The position numbers and the translations under genes are program-made. A DNA stretch of 64,000 bases from Sneathiella aquimaris (GTDB taxonomy: Bacteria > Pseudomonadota > Alphaproteobacteria > Sneathiellales > Sneathiellaceae): NCBI RefSeq assembly GCF_026409565.1, contig NZ_CP112881.1, positions 186,001 to 250,000 of the forward strand, in the 5' to 3' direction. The notes under the pieces were generated by a model. That model was not told the origin of the DNA, ran no database searches, and saw only the letters and a list, made by a program, of their open reading frames with translations. Below, piece after piece: positions 32,963-42,765 of this stretch (position 1 is its first letter; every line of letters begins with the position of its first letter).

Positions 32963-34135
32963 TTAGATGCGTGGCAATTCTGTTTCGACAAGTTTGGCCC
33001 AAAGGCTGGCACCCAGACCCAGAATACCGTCATTGAAGTCGTATTGTGGATGATGGACGGCAAACTGATGATCCTTATCCTGAGAGCCCAAAAAGATGTA
33101 GGCGCCCGGGCAGGCTTCCAGCATAAAGGAGAAATCTTCACTTCCCATACGCACCGGGGCCTGAGTGTTTACATTCTCCGGACCGACCAATTCACTGGCA
33201 ATGCGGGTAATAATATCGGTTTGTGCGTCATGATTGACGGTGCAGGGAAAGATGCGTTTATAGTCCAAATCAATCTCAACACCGAAGGTCGCGGCCACCC
33301 CGTCGCAGATTTCGGCCATTCGTTTTTCCACATAATCCCGCATTTCAGGCGTGGTTGTTCGAATGGAGGCCGTCAGTTCTGCATCATGCGGGATTACATT
33401 CTGGGCAGTGCCGGCATGAAACTCAGTGATGCTGATAACCACATTGTCGATCGGGCTTACATTACGGGAGACAATGGTTTGAACGGCGTTATAAAGTTGA
33501 ACTCCGACCTTTATGGGATCGATTGAGCGTTGTGGATGAGCGGCGTGGCCGCCTTTCGCTTTAATATGGATCCGGGCCACATCGGCTGACGCCATCAATG
33601 ATCCCTTTTTAATATGAAAGGTTCCAAAAGGCCCGTCGGGCATGTTATGCAGCCCGTAAACAGCATCGCAGGGGAAGCGTTCAAATAATCCATCTTTTAC
33701 CATGGCGTCTCCGCCTCCCAGTCCTTCTTCGGCGGGCTGAAAGATAAAATTCACGGTCCCGTCAAAATTTCTGGTTTCACAAAGGTATTTTGCCGCGCCC
33801 AGCAAAATTGCTGTATGCCCATCATGTCCGCAGGCATGCATTTTACCATCATGAACTGACTGATGCGGCACACCTGTTAGTTCCTGCATGGGCAAGGCGT
33901 CCATATCAGCACGAATTCCTATCGTTTTTGTGCTGTTTCCCTGACCTTTCAAAACACCGACGACACCGGTTTGGCCAATCCCTTCATGTACCTCCATTCC
34001 CCAGTCGCGCAGTTTTTCAGCGACAATCTGTGCTGTGCGAATTTCTTCAAAACCCAATTCAGGATGTTTATGAATGTCTCGGCGCCAGGTTTGCATGTCG
34101 TTCTGAAGGTCAGCGATACGATTATAAACGGGCAT
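32963..34135 (-). CDS. M20 family metallo-amidohydrolase (hippurate-hydrolase-like)
   Basis: A 390-aa M20D peptidase/amidohydrolase. Metal and catalytic motifs: HKHPELGFEEIRTAQ, GIRADMDALPMQE, MHACGHDGHTAILLGAAKYL and QPAEEGLGGGDAMV, plus the dimerisation domain (GGHAAHPQRSIDPI). Related enzymes hydrolyse N-acyl amino acids such as hippurate or N-acetyl compounds; the substrate is not assignable. It is divergent from the nap operon, with a 22-base inverted repeat in the gap, and its stop nearly touches the start of the AlkD-like gene. Confidence 0.92.
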   Translation of the reverse strand: MPVYNRIADLQNDMQTWRRDIHKHPELGFEEIRTAQIVAEKLRDWGMEVHEGIGQTGVVGVLKGQGNSTKTIGIRADMDALPMQELTGVPHQSVHDGKMHACGHDGHTAILLGAAKYLCETRNFDGTVNFIFQPAEEGLGGGDAMVKDGLFERFPCDAVYGLHNMPDGPFGTFHIKKGSLMASADVARIHIKAKGGHAAHPQRSIDPIKVGVQLYNAVQTIVSRNVSPIDNVVISITEFHAGTAQNVIPHDAELTASIRTTTPEMRDYVEKRMAEICDGVAATFGVEIDLDYKRIFPCTVNHDAQTDIITRIASELVGPENVNTQAPVRMGSEDFSFMLEACPGAYIFLGSQDKDHQFAVHHPQYDFNDGILGLGASLWAKLVETELPRI

Positions 34136-34188
34136 AGTGATGTGGACTCCAACTGATTTTTTTGAGGATTGAAACCGGATTTTGTTTC

Positions 34189-34210
34189 AACTGTTTTTAT
34201 CAAAACAGTT
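34189..34210. promoter_or_regulatory. 22-bp inverted repeat between the M20 gene and nap
   Basis: AACTGTTTT-TATC-AAAACAGTT is a perfect dyad 54-75 bases upstream of the M20 start and 84 bases before the nap FNR box. It is likely an operator for one of the two divergent units; the regulator is unknown. Confidence 0.45.
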
Positions 34211-34293
34211 AACCGGAAAACGAGTTTGATATCTAGTGAATTTTTGATCGTACATTAGATGAAATTTATGTACGCTTTGCTTTCATGTTGATA

Positions 34294-34335
34294 ATGATTT
34301 GAATCAATGCTGAACTTAATGGGTTCGATCATTCT
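34294..34335 (+). promoter_or_regulatory. FNR/ANR-type class II promoter of the nap operon
   Basis: ATGAT-TTGA-ATCAA (34294-34307) matches the FNR consensus with one mismatch. Counting from its centre gives -41.5 for a start at 34342, and a -10-like CATTCT lies at 34330-34335. The predicted leader before napE is about 21 bases. Confidence 0.6.
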
Positions 34336-34362
34336 GTCCCAAATGCTAGTGAGGTATAGGAT

Positions 34363-34533
34363 ATGCAATTAACAGACGTACAAGAAAATGACCGGCCAAA
34401 ACGGTTTGAGTTCCTGTTGTTTCTCTTCCTGACTTTTATCTTGATACCGGCGCTGACAATCGGAATAGTCGGTGCTTATGGTTTTGCTATCTGGATTTTT
34501 CAGATCCTGTATACAGGGCCTCCTGCGGGATAA
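34363..34533 (+). CDS. napE: Periplasmic nitrate reductase small membrane protein NapE
   Basis: The first gene of the nap operon encodes a 56-aa protein. It begins MQLTDVQENDRPKRFEFLLF and has a single hydrophobic helix (about residues 16-52) that includes PALTIGIVGAYGFAIWIFQIL, the pattern of NapE. It is too small to have been picked up easily. It lies 57 bases downstream of the FNR-type box and 3 bases before napF. NapE is a widespread but poorly understood subunit of bacterial Nap systems. Confidence 0.85.
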   Translation: MQLTDVQENDRPKRFEFLLFLFLTFILIPALTIGIVGAYGFAIWIFQILYTGPPAG

Positions 34534-34536
34534 ATC

Positions 34537-35097
34537 ATGGAAAACCGGCAATCCATAGCCTCTGTCAGTCGGCGTGCCTTTTTAACGGGGGGTGCTAAAG
34601 CATCGCAGCGGGCGAAGCAGCGCGAGGTGAGGGCGTATTTACCCTGGAGTACACCAGAGAGAATATTGGCTGCCTGCGATCAATGCGAGAGGTGTCTGTC
34701 CGCGTGTCCCGAAGGGATAATTCAAAAAACTGCGCAAGGCTATCCAACCGTAAATTTTGAAAAGGGTGAATGTACATTTTGTGAAAGCTGTAAGGAAGCG
34801 TGCCCGCAGCCGGTTTTTTATACTGACCCAGAGGAGATCGGGGAGCGGCCACTCGTTTGGACCCTCAAGGCTGAGATCAGCGATGCCTGCCTCGCCAAAA
34901 ATGACATTCAATGCCAAAGTTGCCAGGACCATTGCGATCCACGGGCGATCCGATTTCAATATCAGCGCAATGCGATCGCCGAACCCGTTATTCAGATTGC
35001 CGATTGCACAGGGTGCGGCGCTTGCGTCTCGGTGTGTCCGGCCAATTGCATTTCCATCGAGGAGCCTGTTCAGGATCCGGCCGATTTAAGGACATAA
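34537..35097 (+). CDS. napF: Ferredoxin-type protein NapF
   Basis: A 186-aa iron-sulfur protein that helps load the 4Fe-4S cluster of NapA. It starts with a twin-arginine-like leader (SRRAFLTGG). Four cysteine groups are visible: CDQCERCLSACP, CTFCESCKEACP, an irregular CQSCQDHC group and CTGCGACVSVCP. The last is typical of NapF. It is the second gene of napEFDABC; spacing is 3 bases after napE and 2 bases before napD. Confidence 0.92.
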   Translation: MENRQSIASVSRRAFLTGGAKASQRAKQREVRAYLPWSTPERILAACDQCERCLSACPEGIIQKTAQGYPTVNFEKGECTFCESCKEACPQPVFYTDPEEIGERPLVWTLKAEISDACLAKNDIQCQSCQDHCDPRAIRFQYQRNAIAEPVIQIADCTGCGACVSVCPANCISIEEPVQDPADLRT

Positions 35098-35099
35098 AC

Positions 35100-35414
35100 A
35101 TGGAAGAAGAAATTTTTGTATCAAGCCTCGTGGCCCAAGTGAACGCCGAGAAACTTTCTGAAATACGAACGGCAATCGAGGCCATGCCTTACGCGGAAGT
35201 CCCTTTATTCGAAGAGAGCGGGAAACTGGTCATCTTGCTGGATGCACCCTCGTTAAGGGACCTGGTCGCCATTACAGATCAAATTCAGGATCTGCCCGAT
35301 GTGTATTCGGTATTTCCTGTGTACCAGCATGACGAAAAGTCAGCTCATTCTGACAATAGTGAAGAAAAATTAGAGACCAATATTCAAATACCGGTCGTGG
35401 AGGGACGGATATGA
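35100..35414 (+). CDS. napD: Chaperone NapD
   Basis: A 104-aa chaperone that binds the twin-arginine leader of NapA until its cofactors are in place. It has the NapD pattern: [20 protein letters not shown], then [22 protein letters not shown] and [20 protein letters not shown]. The tail is extended and acidic. The stop overlaps the napA start by four bases (ATGA). Confidence 0.9.
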   Translation: MEEEIFVSSLVAQVNAEKLSEIRTAIEAMPYAEVPLFEESGKLVILLDAPSLRDLVAITDQIQDLPDVYSVFPVYQHDEKSAHSDNSEEKLETNIQIPVVEGRI

Positions 35415-37915
35415 AATTATCCAGACGTGATTATATTAAAGCAAATGCTGTCGCTGTTGCCGCAGGTGTTGCAGGAATTTCTACTGAAGGCGCTGCCGCC
35501 AACCTGGTTACGGACCGGGAAAAAACAGACCTGAAATGGTCAAAGGCCGCCTGTCGTTTTTGTGGGACCGGCTGTAGTGTCATGGTTGGCACAAAAGAAG
35601 GCAAAGTCGTTGCAACACATGGTGATGTGAAGGCCGAGGTGAACCGGGGTCTGAACTGTGTAAAAGGCTATTTCCTGTCCAAAATTATGTATGGCAAGGA
35701 TCGGCTGAATACACCGCTTTTGCGCATGACGGATGGGAAATACGATAAGAACGGCGAGTTTACGCCGGTTTCCTGGGATACCGCACTGGATATTATGGCC
35801 GAAAAATTTAAGGCAGCCATTAAAGAAAATGGTCCAACCTCAATTGGTATGTTTGGCTCTGGCCAATGGACTATTTGGGAAGGTTATGCGGCTTCTAAAC
35901 TCATGAAGGCGGGATTTGGATCAAACAATATTGAACCAAATGCACGTCATTGCATGGCGTCCGCCGTGGGTGGCTTTATGCGGACCTTTGGTATTGATGA
36001 GCCAATGGGCTGCTATGACGATATCGAAGCAACAGATGCTTTTGTCCTTTGGGGCTCCAACATGGCAGAGATGCATCCGATCCTCTGGACACGGGTTACG
36101 GATCGCCGCTTGAGCGCGCCAAAAACCAAGGTCGCGGTTTTATCAACATTTGAGCATCGCTGCTTTGACCTGGCCGATATTCCGATGGTGTTTGAGCCAC
36201 AGACTGATCTGGCCATTCTCAATTTTATTGCCAATTACATTATTCAAAACGATAAAGTGAATTGGGATTTTGTGAACAAGCATGTCAATTTCCGAAAAGG
36301 AAATGATGATATCGGATACGGTCTGCGTCCAGAGCATCCGCTTGAGAAAAAAGCGAAGAATGCGAATAAGGCCGGTGGTTCTACAGAAATGAACTTTGAA
36401 GAATTCAAAGCGTTTGTGGCCGATTATGATGTTGAGAAAGTGTCCAAACTATCTGGTGTTTCCGAGGAAAAACTGATCGAGCTTGCAGAATTATATGCGG
36501 ACCCCGATCGTAAGGTTGTTTCTTTCTGGACCATGGGTTTCAATCAGCATACCCGCGGTGTTTGGGCCAACAACCTGATCTACAATATCCATTTGCTGGT
36601 TGGTAAAATTTCAACACCCGGTAATTCACCTTTTTCATTGACCGGACAGCCTTCTGCTTGCGGAACAGCCCGTGAAGTGGGAACCTTCTCTCATCGTTTG
36701 CCGGCTGACCTGGTGGTGAAAAATCCGAAACACCGGGCGATTGCTGAAAAAATCTGGAAGATCCCGGCCGGCATCATTCCGCCGAAACCCGGGTTCCATG
36801 CGGCCCTTCAAAATCGTAAATTGAAGGATGGCAAAATCAATGCCTATTGGGTGCAGTGTAATAATAATATGCAGGCAGCAGCCAACCTGAACGAGGAAAC
36901 GTTCCCTGGCTATCGTAATCCAAAAGCGTTCATTGTCGTGTCAGATCCGTATCCGACCGTGACAGCGGGCGCCGCCGACCTGATCTTGCCCACTGCAATG
37001 TGGGTTGAGAAAGAAGGCGCTTACGGTAATGCGGAGCGGCGTACCCAGTTCTGGCATCAGCTGGTTTCTGCACCCGAAGGTGCTAAATCAGACCTTTGGC
37101 AACTTGTTGAATTTTCCAAACGCTTTACGACAGACGAAGTCTGGCCGAAAGAAGTTCTGGATGCGAATCCGGACTATAAAGGGAAAAGTCTGTATGACGT
37201 TCTGTATCGGAACGGCAATGTTGAAAAATACCCTTTGACCGAAACCCATCCAGAATATGACAATGACGAATCCAATCATTTTGGATTTTACATTCAAAAA
37301 GGCCTGTTCGAAGAATATGCGGAATTTGGTCGCGGTCACGGCCATGATCTTGCTCCGTTTGAAGCCTATCACGAAGCACGCGGTCTGAGGTGGCCTGTGG
37401 TGGATGGTAAGGAAACCAAATGGCGTTATCGTGAAGGGTCTGATCCATACGTGAAAAAAGGTGCCGGGTTCGAGTTTTACGGTAAACCGGATGGCCGGGC
37501 GATCATTTTTGCCCTGCCGTATGAGCCCCCTGCAGAAAGCCCGGACGAAGAATTTGATCTTTGGCTGTCAACGGGCCGTGTTCTGGAGCACTGGCATTCT
37601 GGTTCCATGACCCAGCGGGTTCCTGAACTGTATAAAGCCTTTCCGGACGCCGTTGTTTTCATGCATCCAAAAGATGCGGAAAAACGCAAATTGCGGCGTG
37701 GACAGGAAATCAAGGTTGTATCCCGCAGGGGCGAGATCATCAGCCGGGTCGAAACCCGCGGCCGTAACAAGCCGCCTGAAGGGCTGATTTATGTGCCTTG
37801 GTTTGATGCAAGTCAGTTGATTAACAAAGTAACGCTGGACGCCACTGATCCGATTTCAAAACAAACGGATTATAAAAAATGTGCTGTTAAAGTCGTTCCA
37901 ACGGGGAGGGCATGA
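35411..37915 (+). CDS. napA: Periplasmic nitrate reductase catalytic subunit NapA
   Basis: The 834-aa molybdoenzyme reduces nitrate to nitrite in the periplasm. The twin-arginine leader is [19 protein letters not shown]. One 4Fe-4S cluster is held by C48, C51, C55 and C83, with the conserved K85 between cluster and cofactor. C181 in NARHCMAS is the molybdenum ligand. The C-terminal molybdopterin domain ([20 protein letters not shown]) is complete. It is the core of the nap operon and depends on NapD and NapF for maturation. Confidence 0.98.
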   Translation: MKLSRRDYIKANAVAVAAGVAGISTEGAAANLVTDREKTDLKWSKAACRFCGTGCSVMVGTKEGKVVATHGDVKAEVNRGLNCVKGYFLSKIMYGKDRLNTPLLRMTDGKYDKNGEFTPVSWDTALDIMAEKFKAAIKENGPTSIGMFGSGQWTIWEGYAASKLMKAGFGSNNIEPNARHCMASAVGGFMRTFGIDEPMGCYDDIEATDAFVLWGSNMAEMHPILWTRVTDRRLSAPKTKVAVLSTFEHRCFDLADIPMVFEPQTDLAILNFIANYIIQNDKVNWDFVNKHVNFRKGNDDIGYGLRPEHPLEKKAKNANKAGGSTEMNFEEFKAFVADYDVEKVSKLSGVSEEKLIELAELYADPDRKVVSFWTMGFNQHTRGVWANNLIYNIHLLVGKISTPGNSPFSLTGQPSACGTAREVGTFSHRLPADLVVKNPKHRAIAEKIWKIPAGIIPPKPGFHAALQNRKLKDGKINAYWVQCNNNMQAAANLNEETFPGYRNPKAFIVVSDPYPTVTAGAADLILPTAMWVEKEGAYGNAERRTQFWHQLVSAPEGAKSDLWQLVEFSKRFTTDEVWPKEVLDANPDYKGKSLYDVLYRNGNVEKYPLTETHPEYDNDESNHFGFYIQKGLFEEYAEFGRGHGHDLAPFEAYHEARGLRWPVVDGKETKWRYREGSDPYVKKGAGFEFYGKPDGRAIIFALPYEPPAESPDEEFDLWLSTGRVLEHWHSGSMTQRVPELYKAFPDAVVFMHPKDAEKRKLRRGQEIKVVSRRGEIISRVETRGRNKPPEGLIYVPWFDASQLINKVTLDATDPISKQTDYKKCAVKVVPTGRA

Positions 37916-37917
37916 TC

Positions 37918-38379
37918 ATGAAAAGCTTAATGAAATTCGGGTTGGTCCTGGCAGGTCTGGCAATCATATCTGTTCCGGTTCTGGCGGAGGATATGGTGAC
38001 CCTGCGTAAAGGGATCGCGATTGAAAAAGAAGCGGGCGCCCCCGTTATGCCAAAGGTGGAAAACAAGGATGTGAAACGGGTTCGGAACTACCCGGAACAG
38101 CCTCCCACCATTCCTCACCATGTGCGGGATTATGAAGTGACCAAGAACGCCAACAAGTGTCTTTCCTGTCATGCGCGTACCAGGACAGGCGAGTCACAGG
38201 CGCCAATGGTCAGTGTGACACACTTCATGGATCGGGATAATCAGGTTCTGGCCACTGTTTCCCCGCGCCGTTATTTCTGCAACCAGTGCCATGTGGTGCA
38301 GGAAGATGTGAAGCCTTTGATCGAGAACACGTTTACGGATGTTGAAGATGTTTTGAAAACCGGAAAGGATAAACAATGA
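37918..38379 (+). CDS. napB: Dihaem cytochrome NapB
   Basis: The 153-aa small subunit carries electrons from NapC to NapA. A signal peptide ([19 protein letters not shown], cleavage near LA-EDM) is followed by two haem c motifs, [11 protein letters not shown] and [10 protein letters not shown], with [13 protein letters not shown], the conserved NapB region. The start is set at ATG 37918 with GGAGG eight bases ahead; the ATG at 37912 is too close to it. Confidence 0.95.
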   Translation: MKSLMKFGLVLAGLAIISVPVLAEDMVTLRKGIAIEKEAGAPVMPKVENKDVKRVRNYPEQPPTIPHHVRDYEVTKNANKCLSCHARTRTGESQAPMVSVTHFMDRDNQVLATVSPRRYFCNQCHVVQEDVKPLIENTFTDVEDVLKTGKDKQ

Positions 38380-38987
38380 CCGGTTTGATAAAGAAAGGCT
38401 GGAAACTGATCCGGGATGTCTGGATCAGTGCCAGTCGGCCAGCGAAGCACTTGTCCATCGGCTTTCTTGCCCTTGGTGGCTTTATTGCAGGCGTTCTTTT
38501 CTGGGGTGGGTTTAACACAGCGCTGGAATTGACCAACACCGAGACATTCTGTGTCAGTTGCCATGAAATGGAAAACAATGTTTTTGCAGAGTTGAAAACG
38601 ACCATCCATTACACCAACCGTTCAGGCGTGCGGGCGACCTGTCCTGATTGTCATGTTCCGCATAACTGGACGGATAAAATTGCCCGCAAGATGCAGGCCT
38701 CTAAAGAGGTTTGGGGCAAGTTGTTTGGTACGATCAATACGCGCGAAAAATTCCTTGATAACCGGCGACGGCTTGCGGGTCATGAATGGGAGCGGCTAAA
38801 AGCAAATAATTCGCTGGAATGCCGAAACTGCCATAGCCCGGAAGGAATGGATATTACGGCGCAAAGCAAACGCGCGGCAGAGGCGCATCAGACGTTTCTG
38901 TTCACCGGAGAGAAGACCTGTATCGATTGTCATAAAGGCATCGCCCATGAACTTCCCGATATGACCGGTGTCAAAGGCTGGGAATAA
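38376..38987 (+). CDS. napC: Tetrahaem quinol oxidase NapC
   Basis: A 203-aa NapC/NirT protein that takes electrons from the quinol pool. One N-terminal membrane anchor ([20 protein letters not shown]) is followed by four haem c sites: CVSCHEM, CPDCHVP, CRNCHSP and CIDCHKG, all in the expected order. Its start overlaps the napB stop by four bases. It ends the operon; no napG, napH or napL is present, so this is the alpha-proteobacterial NapC-type route. Confidence 0.96.
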   Translation: MTGLIKKGWKLIRDVWISASRPAKHLSIGFLALGGFIAGVLFWGGFNTALELTNTETFCVSCHEMENNVFAELKTTIHYTNRSGVRATCPDCHVPHNWTDKIARKMQASKEVWGKLFGTINTREKFLDNRRRLAGHEWERLKANNSLECRNCHSPEGMDITAQSKRAAEAHQTFLFTGEKTCIDCHKGIAHELPDMTGVKGWE

Positions 38988-39008
38988 ATGACCTCATACA
39001 AATGCAGG

Positions 39009-39038
39009 AAAAGCGGCCTCAGAAATGGGGCCGCTTTT
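39009..39038. terminator. Bidirectional terminator between nap and the kinase gene
   Basis: AAAAGCGGCC and GGCCGCTTTT form a ten-base stem with a ten-base loop. T residues follow on the plus strand, and the A tract gives T residues on the minus strand, so it can stop both convergent transcripts. Confidence 0.85.
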
Positions 39039-42000
39039 TTATTTCTTGCCCAACCATTGTATAGAACTTTCGAGTGTTTCCTCAAATTCAGGCATTAAGG
39101 ATTGAACAGACGCCAAGTCGTGCGAATTGTCCTGAATATAGGCGGCCTGTTCTGCAAGGCGTAACGCATATAAAGCGCCCGCAGATCCCTTGATCGCATG
39201 AGATGCTTCTAGAATGATATGGTTCTGGGCCGCATCCGTGGCCTGCCGAAGGCGTTGGAAATCTTCACGAAACGATACCGGGGCAACGTCCAGCATGGGC
39301 CGGATGGCCTCTTCGCCCAAGATAGATTTCAGTTCATCAAATTGTGCGTCGTCACCGATCGGCATTGCCCTGCCAACAAAAGGTGTAACAGTACCATCGC
39401 CGTTTGAGAGCGCCTCAATTGTTTCAGACTGATTTGCCGGGACCAGTTCTACCGGTGTCTTGGTATCCGGGAAATATTGACCCAGCATACGTTGTATCTG
39501 TTCTTCGGTGAACGGCTTGGTCAGGACGTCAACCATTCCGGCGTTGGCGAAGCGTTCCTTGTTTTCTTTAAATGCATCGGCCGTCAGACCAATGATCGGG
39601 ATTGATTTGCCCCGAGGATCTGATTTTATTTCCTGAGTGGCAGCGACGCCATCCAGTTCGGGCATGTGGATGTCCATGAAGATTAATTCAGGCGAAATTT
39701 CAAGGGCCTTTTCGACCGCAACACGACCATTTTCAGCAACCGTGACCGAGCAGCCGAGCTTTTCAAGGAAGGATTTGGCGATCGTCACATTGATCAAGTT
39801 ATCTTCCGCCAAAAGAACAGATATGCCGGTGCGATGCGCAATAAAAACTTCGGGGTCCTGAGAGGTGGTGGCGGCATTTTCTGCGAAGATGAGGGGCAGG
39901 GTAACGGTAAATTCTGTTCCTACATTTTGCTCGCTTTTTACGGAGATCTTACCCTGCATCAATTCAATCAGTTTATTCACGATTGAAAGCCCCAGACCAG
40001 TGCCCCCAAATTTACGGGTGATGGTGTTATCTTCCTGAGTGAAGGGATCGAATATATCATCCAGTCGATCAGCGGAAATTCCATTTCCTGTGTCGGTCAC
40101 CCTTAGGATAATCTGGCTACCTTCTTTGCTTTCCTTTGTTTCAACGTCAATATCAACATGGCCTGTCTGTGTGAATTTAATGGCATTACTGACAAGGTTT
40201 GCAATAATTTGACGCAGCCGTACCGGATCACCCAGAATATCGCCTTCCAGTTCGGGAAGTGTTCCAACATTAAGGCCGAGGCTCTTTGATCGGGCCAATT
40301 CCTTAAAGGGTGTGAGGGTTGTTGTCAGAAGTTCCTGAAGGTTAAAGGGAGTTTCTTCGAGTTCGACCGCGCCCGCTTCAATTTTGCTCATATCCAGAAC
40401 ATCGTTCAAAATGGCAAGAAGGATATTACAGGAATTGGTAACCGCTTTTAAGTGGCTTTTCTGTGTTTGATCCAGATCGGTTGATGCCAGCAATTCCGCC
40501 ATCCCCATAATGCCGTTGAGCGGGGTTCTGATTTCATGGCTCATGGTGGACAGGAACAAAGACTTCGCTTCATTGGACCGTTCTGCATCAATCCGGGCTT
40601 TCACCAGATTAAGCCGGTCCATGCGGTGGTCAGTGACATCGTTGATTACGCAGATAAAGCCGGAAAATACACCATGCATATCGGTCATCTGGTTGCCGGC
40701 GACCTCGCCCCACATTTCTTCACCAGACTTTTTGAAATAAAGAAGCTCTTCTTTAAAGGATTGTCGGTTGGCTAGGGCCTCGCTGATGCGCTTTGACGCG
40801 TCTTGATTAATGTCTTTATGATACAGAATGTCTCGAGGGCGGCGATTTAAAAATTCATCGCGGCTAAAGCCGGTCAAGGTTGTCAGGGCATCGTTGACCC
40901 ATTCGGTCAAGCCTTCGGTATTCAAAATGATGACACCGTGCAGGGATTGGCTGGCAACCGTTGAAAGCCGCGACAGCTCAGCCGTTCTTTTTTCCACCCT
41001 TAGCTCAAGGGTTTCTTTCATTTCGGTCAGTTGATGAACAGTCTTTCTTACATCATCACTGCTTGTTTGCAAGGCTGTTGCGAGCTCGTCATATTCACGG
41101 ATCGGGCTTCTTGGAAATATACGATTTTCCCTGGTGACACCCATGGTTTTACCCACATCGCGGCTTGCTGTTGCCAATCGCTGTATTGGGTTAATAAGCA
41201 ACTCACTGAGGAAATAACAAACGCATAGGGCTGCAAGTAACAGAAGTGCCAGTGCAATCAGGGTTTGGGTGCGAAGAGTATCAAGGATTTGGATGATCGG
41301 TTTTGCCGTATGCGTAACCAGGACTTCTGATATTCCCAGATCGGCCGCGACAGGAATATTCATGAAATACTCGGCATTTTCCCAGCGTTGCAGGGAAGGC
41401 ATATCGCCGGAAGGCTTCCATACCATCAGTGGTCCGTTCACCTGCGCAAAATCACCAATACCGCCATATTGCTTGACCCAGCCAATCTGGACCCGTCGTG
41501 AGGGCTCTTCGTAGGTTATGGAGATACCCAATCCATCAAGTTGAAAACGGTTTCGCGCATACTCCTCCGCTTTGTAAATTGCTTCAACCTCGCTTTTATC
41601 GATATAGGATCGAACAATCGCAATCTCTTCAACAACAGCGTTTGCATAGGTTTTCATTGTTTTTATAAGATTTTCTTCCTGTAGGTCTTGAACCCGATAA
41701 TTGTTAAAAATGATCGGGACGCCGCCAGCCAGAATTGTGGTGAGCATCAAAATACTTGCCACAAGCTGCTTTGCAGAAATTTTTTGCTGTGTCTTACCTT
41801 CCCTTTGTCTCCAGGCCAGAAATAGATCGACGAGAAGAGGCCCGATCAAAGCATTGAAAACGCCATTGATCATTTGTTTCAGGGCAATCAGGAAGACAGA
41901 GGAATCTCCTAAGCCCATGATGGTTGAATAAAACAGGATAACCAAAGGGACGCCTAACAGGATCCAGTACAGAAAATCTGAATATACATAGACTTTGATT

Positions 42001-42287
42001 TTGTGCCTGAGTAACCCAACAAACAGGATTTCTATTGTAAAAATGATAGCGGCATAAGGATGACCCCAGATGATCCAGGTATAACTTCCGGCAGCGGCGG
42101 CAACGGCAAGGGCCGGTCCCAATCCAAGTGTTGCTAGGGCCACAAACGCAAAAACGCTGCCAAAAATGATGCTAACAGAGAAAAAGAGGTCAACATTGAA
42201 GTAATTACCAGCAACACCTAATGCACCGAGTAACATGGTGTAAAAAAATATCCGCCAGAAATGTGGCAAGGGTTGCGGGAAAGGCAT
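39039..42287 (-). CDS. Hybrid sensor histidine kinase with PAS, receiver and Hpt domains
   Basis: A 1082-aa membrane kinase. Residues about 10-155 form six or so membrane helices (MASE-like sensor region). A second, periplasmic sensor lies between helices at about 175-195 and 340-365, followed by a HAMP-like linker. A PAS domain (about 440-555) precedes the kinase core with phospho-accepting H584 (MSHEIRTPLNG). The ATPase has N, G1 and G2 boxes (LVSNAIKFT, VTDTGNGIS, GGTGLGLSIV). A receiver (AEDNLINVT, FMDIHMPELDG) and an Hpt domain (SHAIKGSAG) complete a four-step phosphorelay on one protein. It is convergent with nap. No dedicated output regulator is adjacent. Confidence 0.93.
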   Translation of the reverse strand: MPFPQPLPHFWRIFFYTMLLGALGVAGNYFNVDLFFSVSIIFGSVFAFVALATLGLGPALAVAAAAGSYTWIIWGHPYAAIIFTIEILFVGLLRHKIKVYVYSDFLYWILLGVPLVILFYSTIMGLGDSSVFLIALKQMINGVFNALIGPLLVDLFLAWRQREGKTQQKISAKQLVASILMLTTILAGGVPIIFNNYRVQDLQEENLIKTMKTYANAVVEEIAIVRSYIDKSEVEAIYKAEEYARNRFQLDGLGISITYEEPSRRVQIGWVKQYGGIGDFAQVNGPLMVWKPSGDMPSLQRWENAEYFMNIPVAADLGISEVLVTHTAKPIIQILDTLRTQTLIALALLLLAALCVCYFLSELLINPIQRLATASRDVGKTMGVTRENRIFPRSPIREYDELATALQTSSDDVRKTVHQLTEMKETLELRVEKRTAELSRLSTVASQSLHGVIILNTEGLTEWVNDALTTLTGFSRDEFLNRRPRDILYHKDINQDASKRISEALANRQSFKEELLYFKKSGEEMWGEVAGNQMTDMHGVFSGFICVINDVTDHRMDRLNLVKARIDAERSNEAKSLFLSTMSHEIRTPLNGIMGMAELLASTDLDQTQKSHLKAVTNSCNILLAILNDVLDMSKIEAGAVELEETPFNLQELLTTTLTPFKELARSKSLGLNVGTLPELEGDILGDPVRLRQIIANLVSNAIKFTQTGHVDIDVETKESKEGSQIILRVTDTGNGISADRLDDIFDPFTQEDNTITRKFGGTGLGLSIVNKLIELMQGKISVKSEQNVGTEFTVTLPLIFAENAATTSQDPEVFIAHRTGISVLLAEDNLINVTIAKSFLEKLGCSVTVAENGRVAVEKALEISPELIFMDIHMPELDGVAATQEIKSDPRGKSIPIIGLTADAFKENKERFANAGMVDVLTKPFTEEQIQRMLGQYFPDTKTPVELVPANQSETIEALSNGDGTVTPFVGRAMPIGDDAQFDELKSILGEEAIRPMLDVAPVSFREDFQRLRQATDAAQNHIILEASHAIKGSAGALYALRLAEQAAYIQDNSHDLASVQSLMPEFEETLESSIQWLGKK

Positions 42288-42765
42288 TATTAAAGCTCCA
42301 CCAAAGCGGCATATATCCGGGTCGCGACATATTTCTCCTTCTATAATATTAGCCAGATCTTCTTAAAATTGAGTTACCGTCAGGTTGTGGATTGGGTGGC
42401 GCGAGGTGTAGGTAGCCCGGTCCGCCGTGGATCAGTCGAAAAGCACCAAACGTTTGTTTTGTAACTTATTGTTTTTATGTTGAAATTTTGCCTTGCGATA
42501 AAGCTGTAGCGGGAATAAACAGGCTATAAGGCCAGTTTTAAATGCAGATCATCGTCGATACATCTTTATCGACATCCGTTTCAAAGAGTTTAATTCGTCT
42601 CATTTCACCAAAAAGTGACCTGAATATTGGATGATTAAGGATCATTTCTACACAAGACTAAGACAAAATGAACTCTGACAAGAATACGTTAACACTCGTA
42701 TTACATAATATTTAAATAAATTACATTGTAATTGCTTTATCACTTCACAGATGGGGACCGAGACC
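42288..42765. other. Intergenic region upstream of NAD-GDH
   Basis: About 480 bases separate the divergent kinase and NAD-GDH genes. No coding frame is supported. It becomes AT-rich towards the GDH gene and holds two short dyads: GTCGATA-CATCTT-TATCGAC (42554-42573) and ATTACATTGTAAT (42720-42732). Confidence 0.5.
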
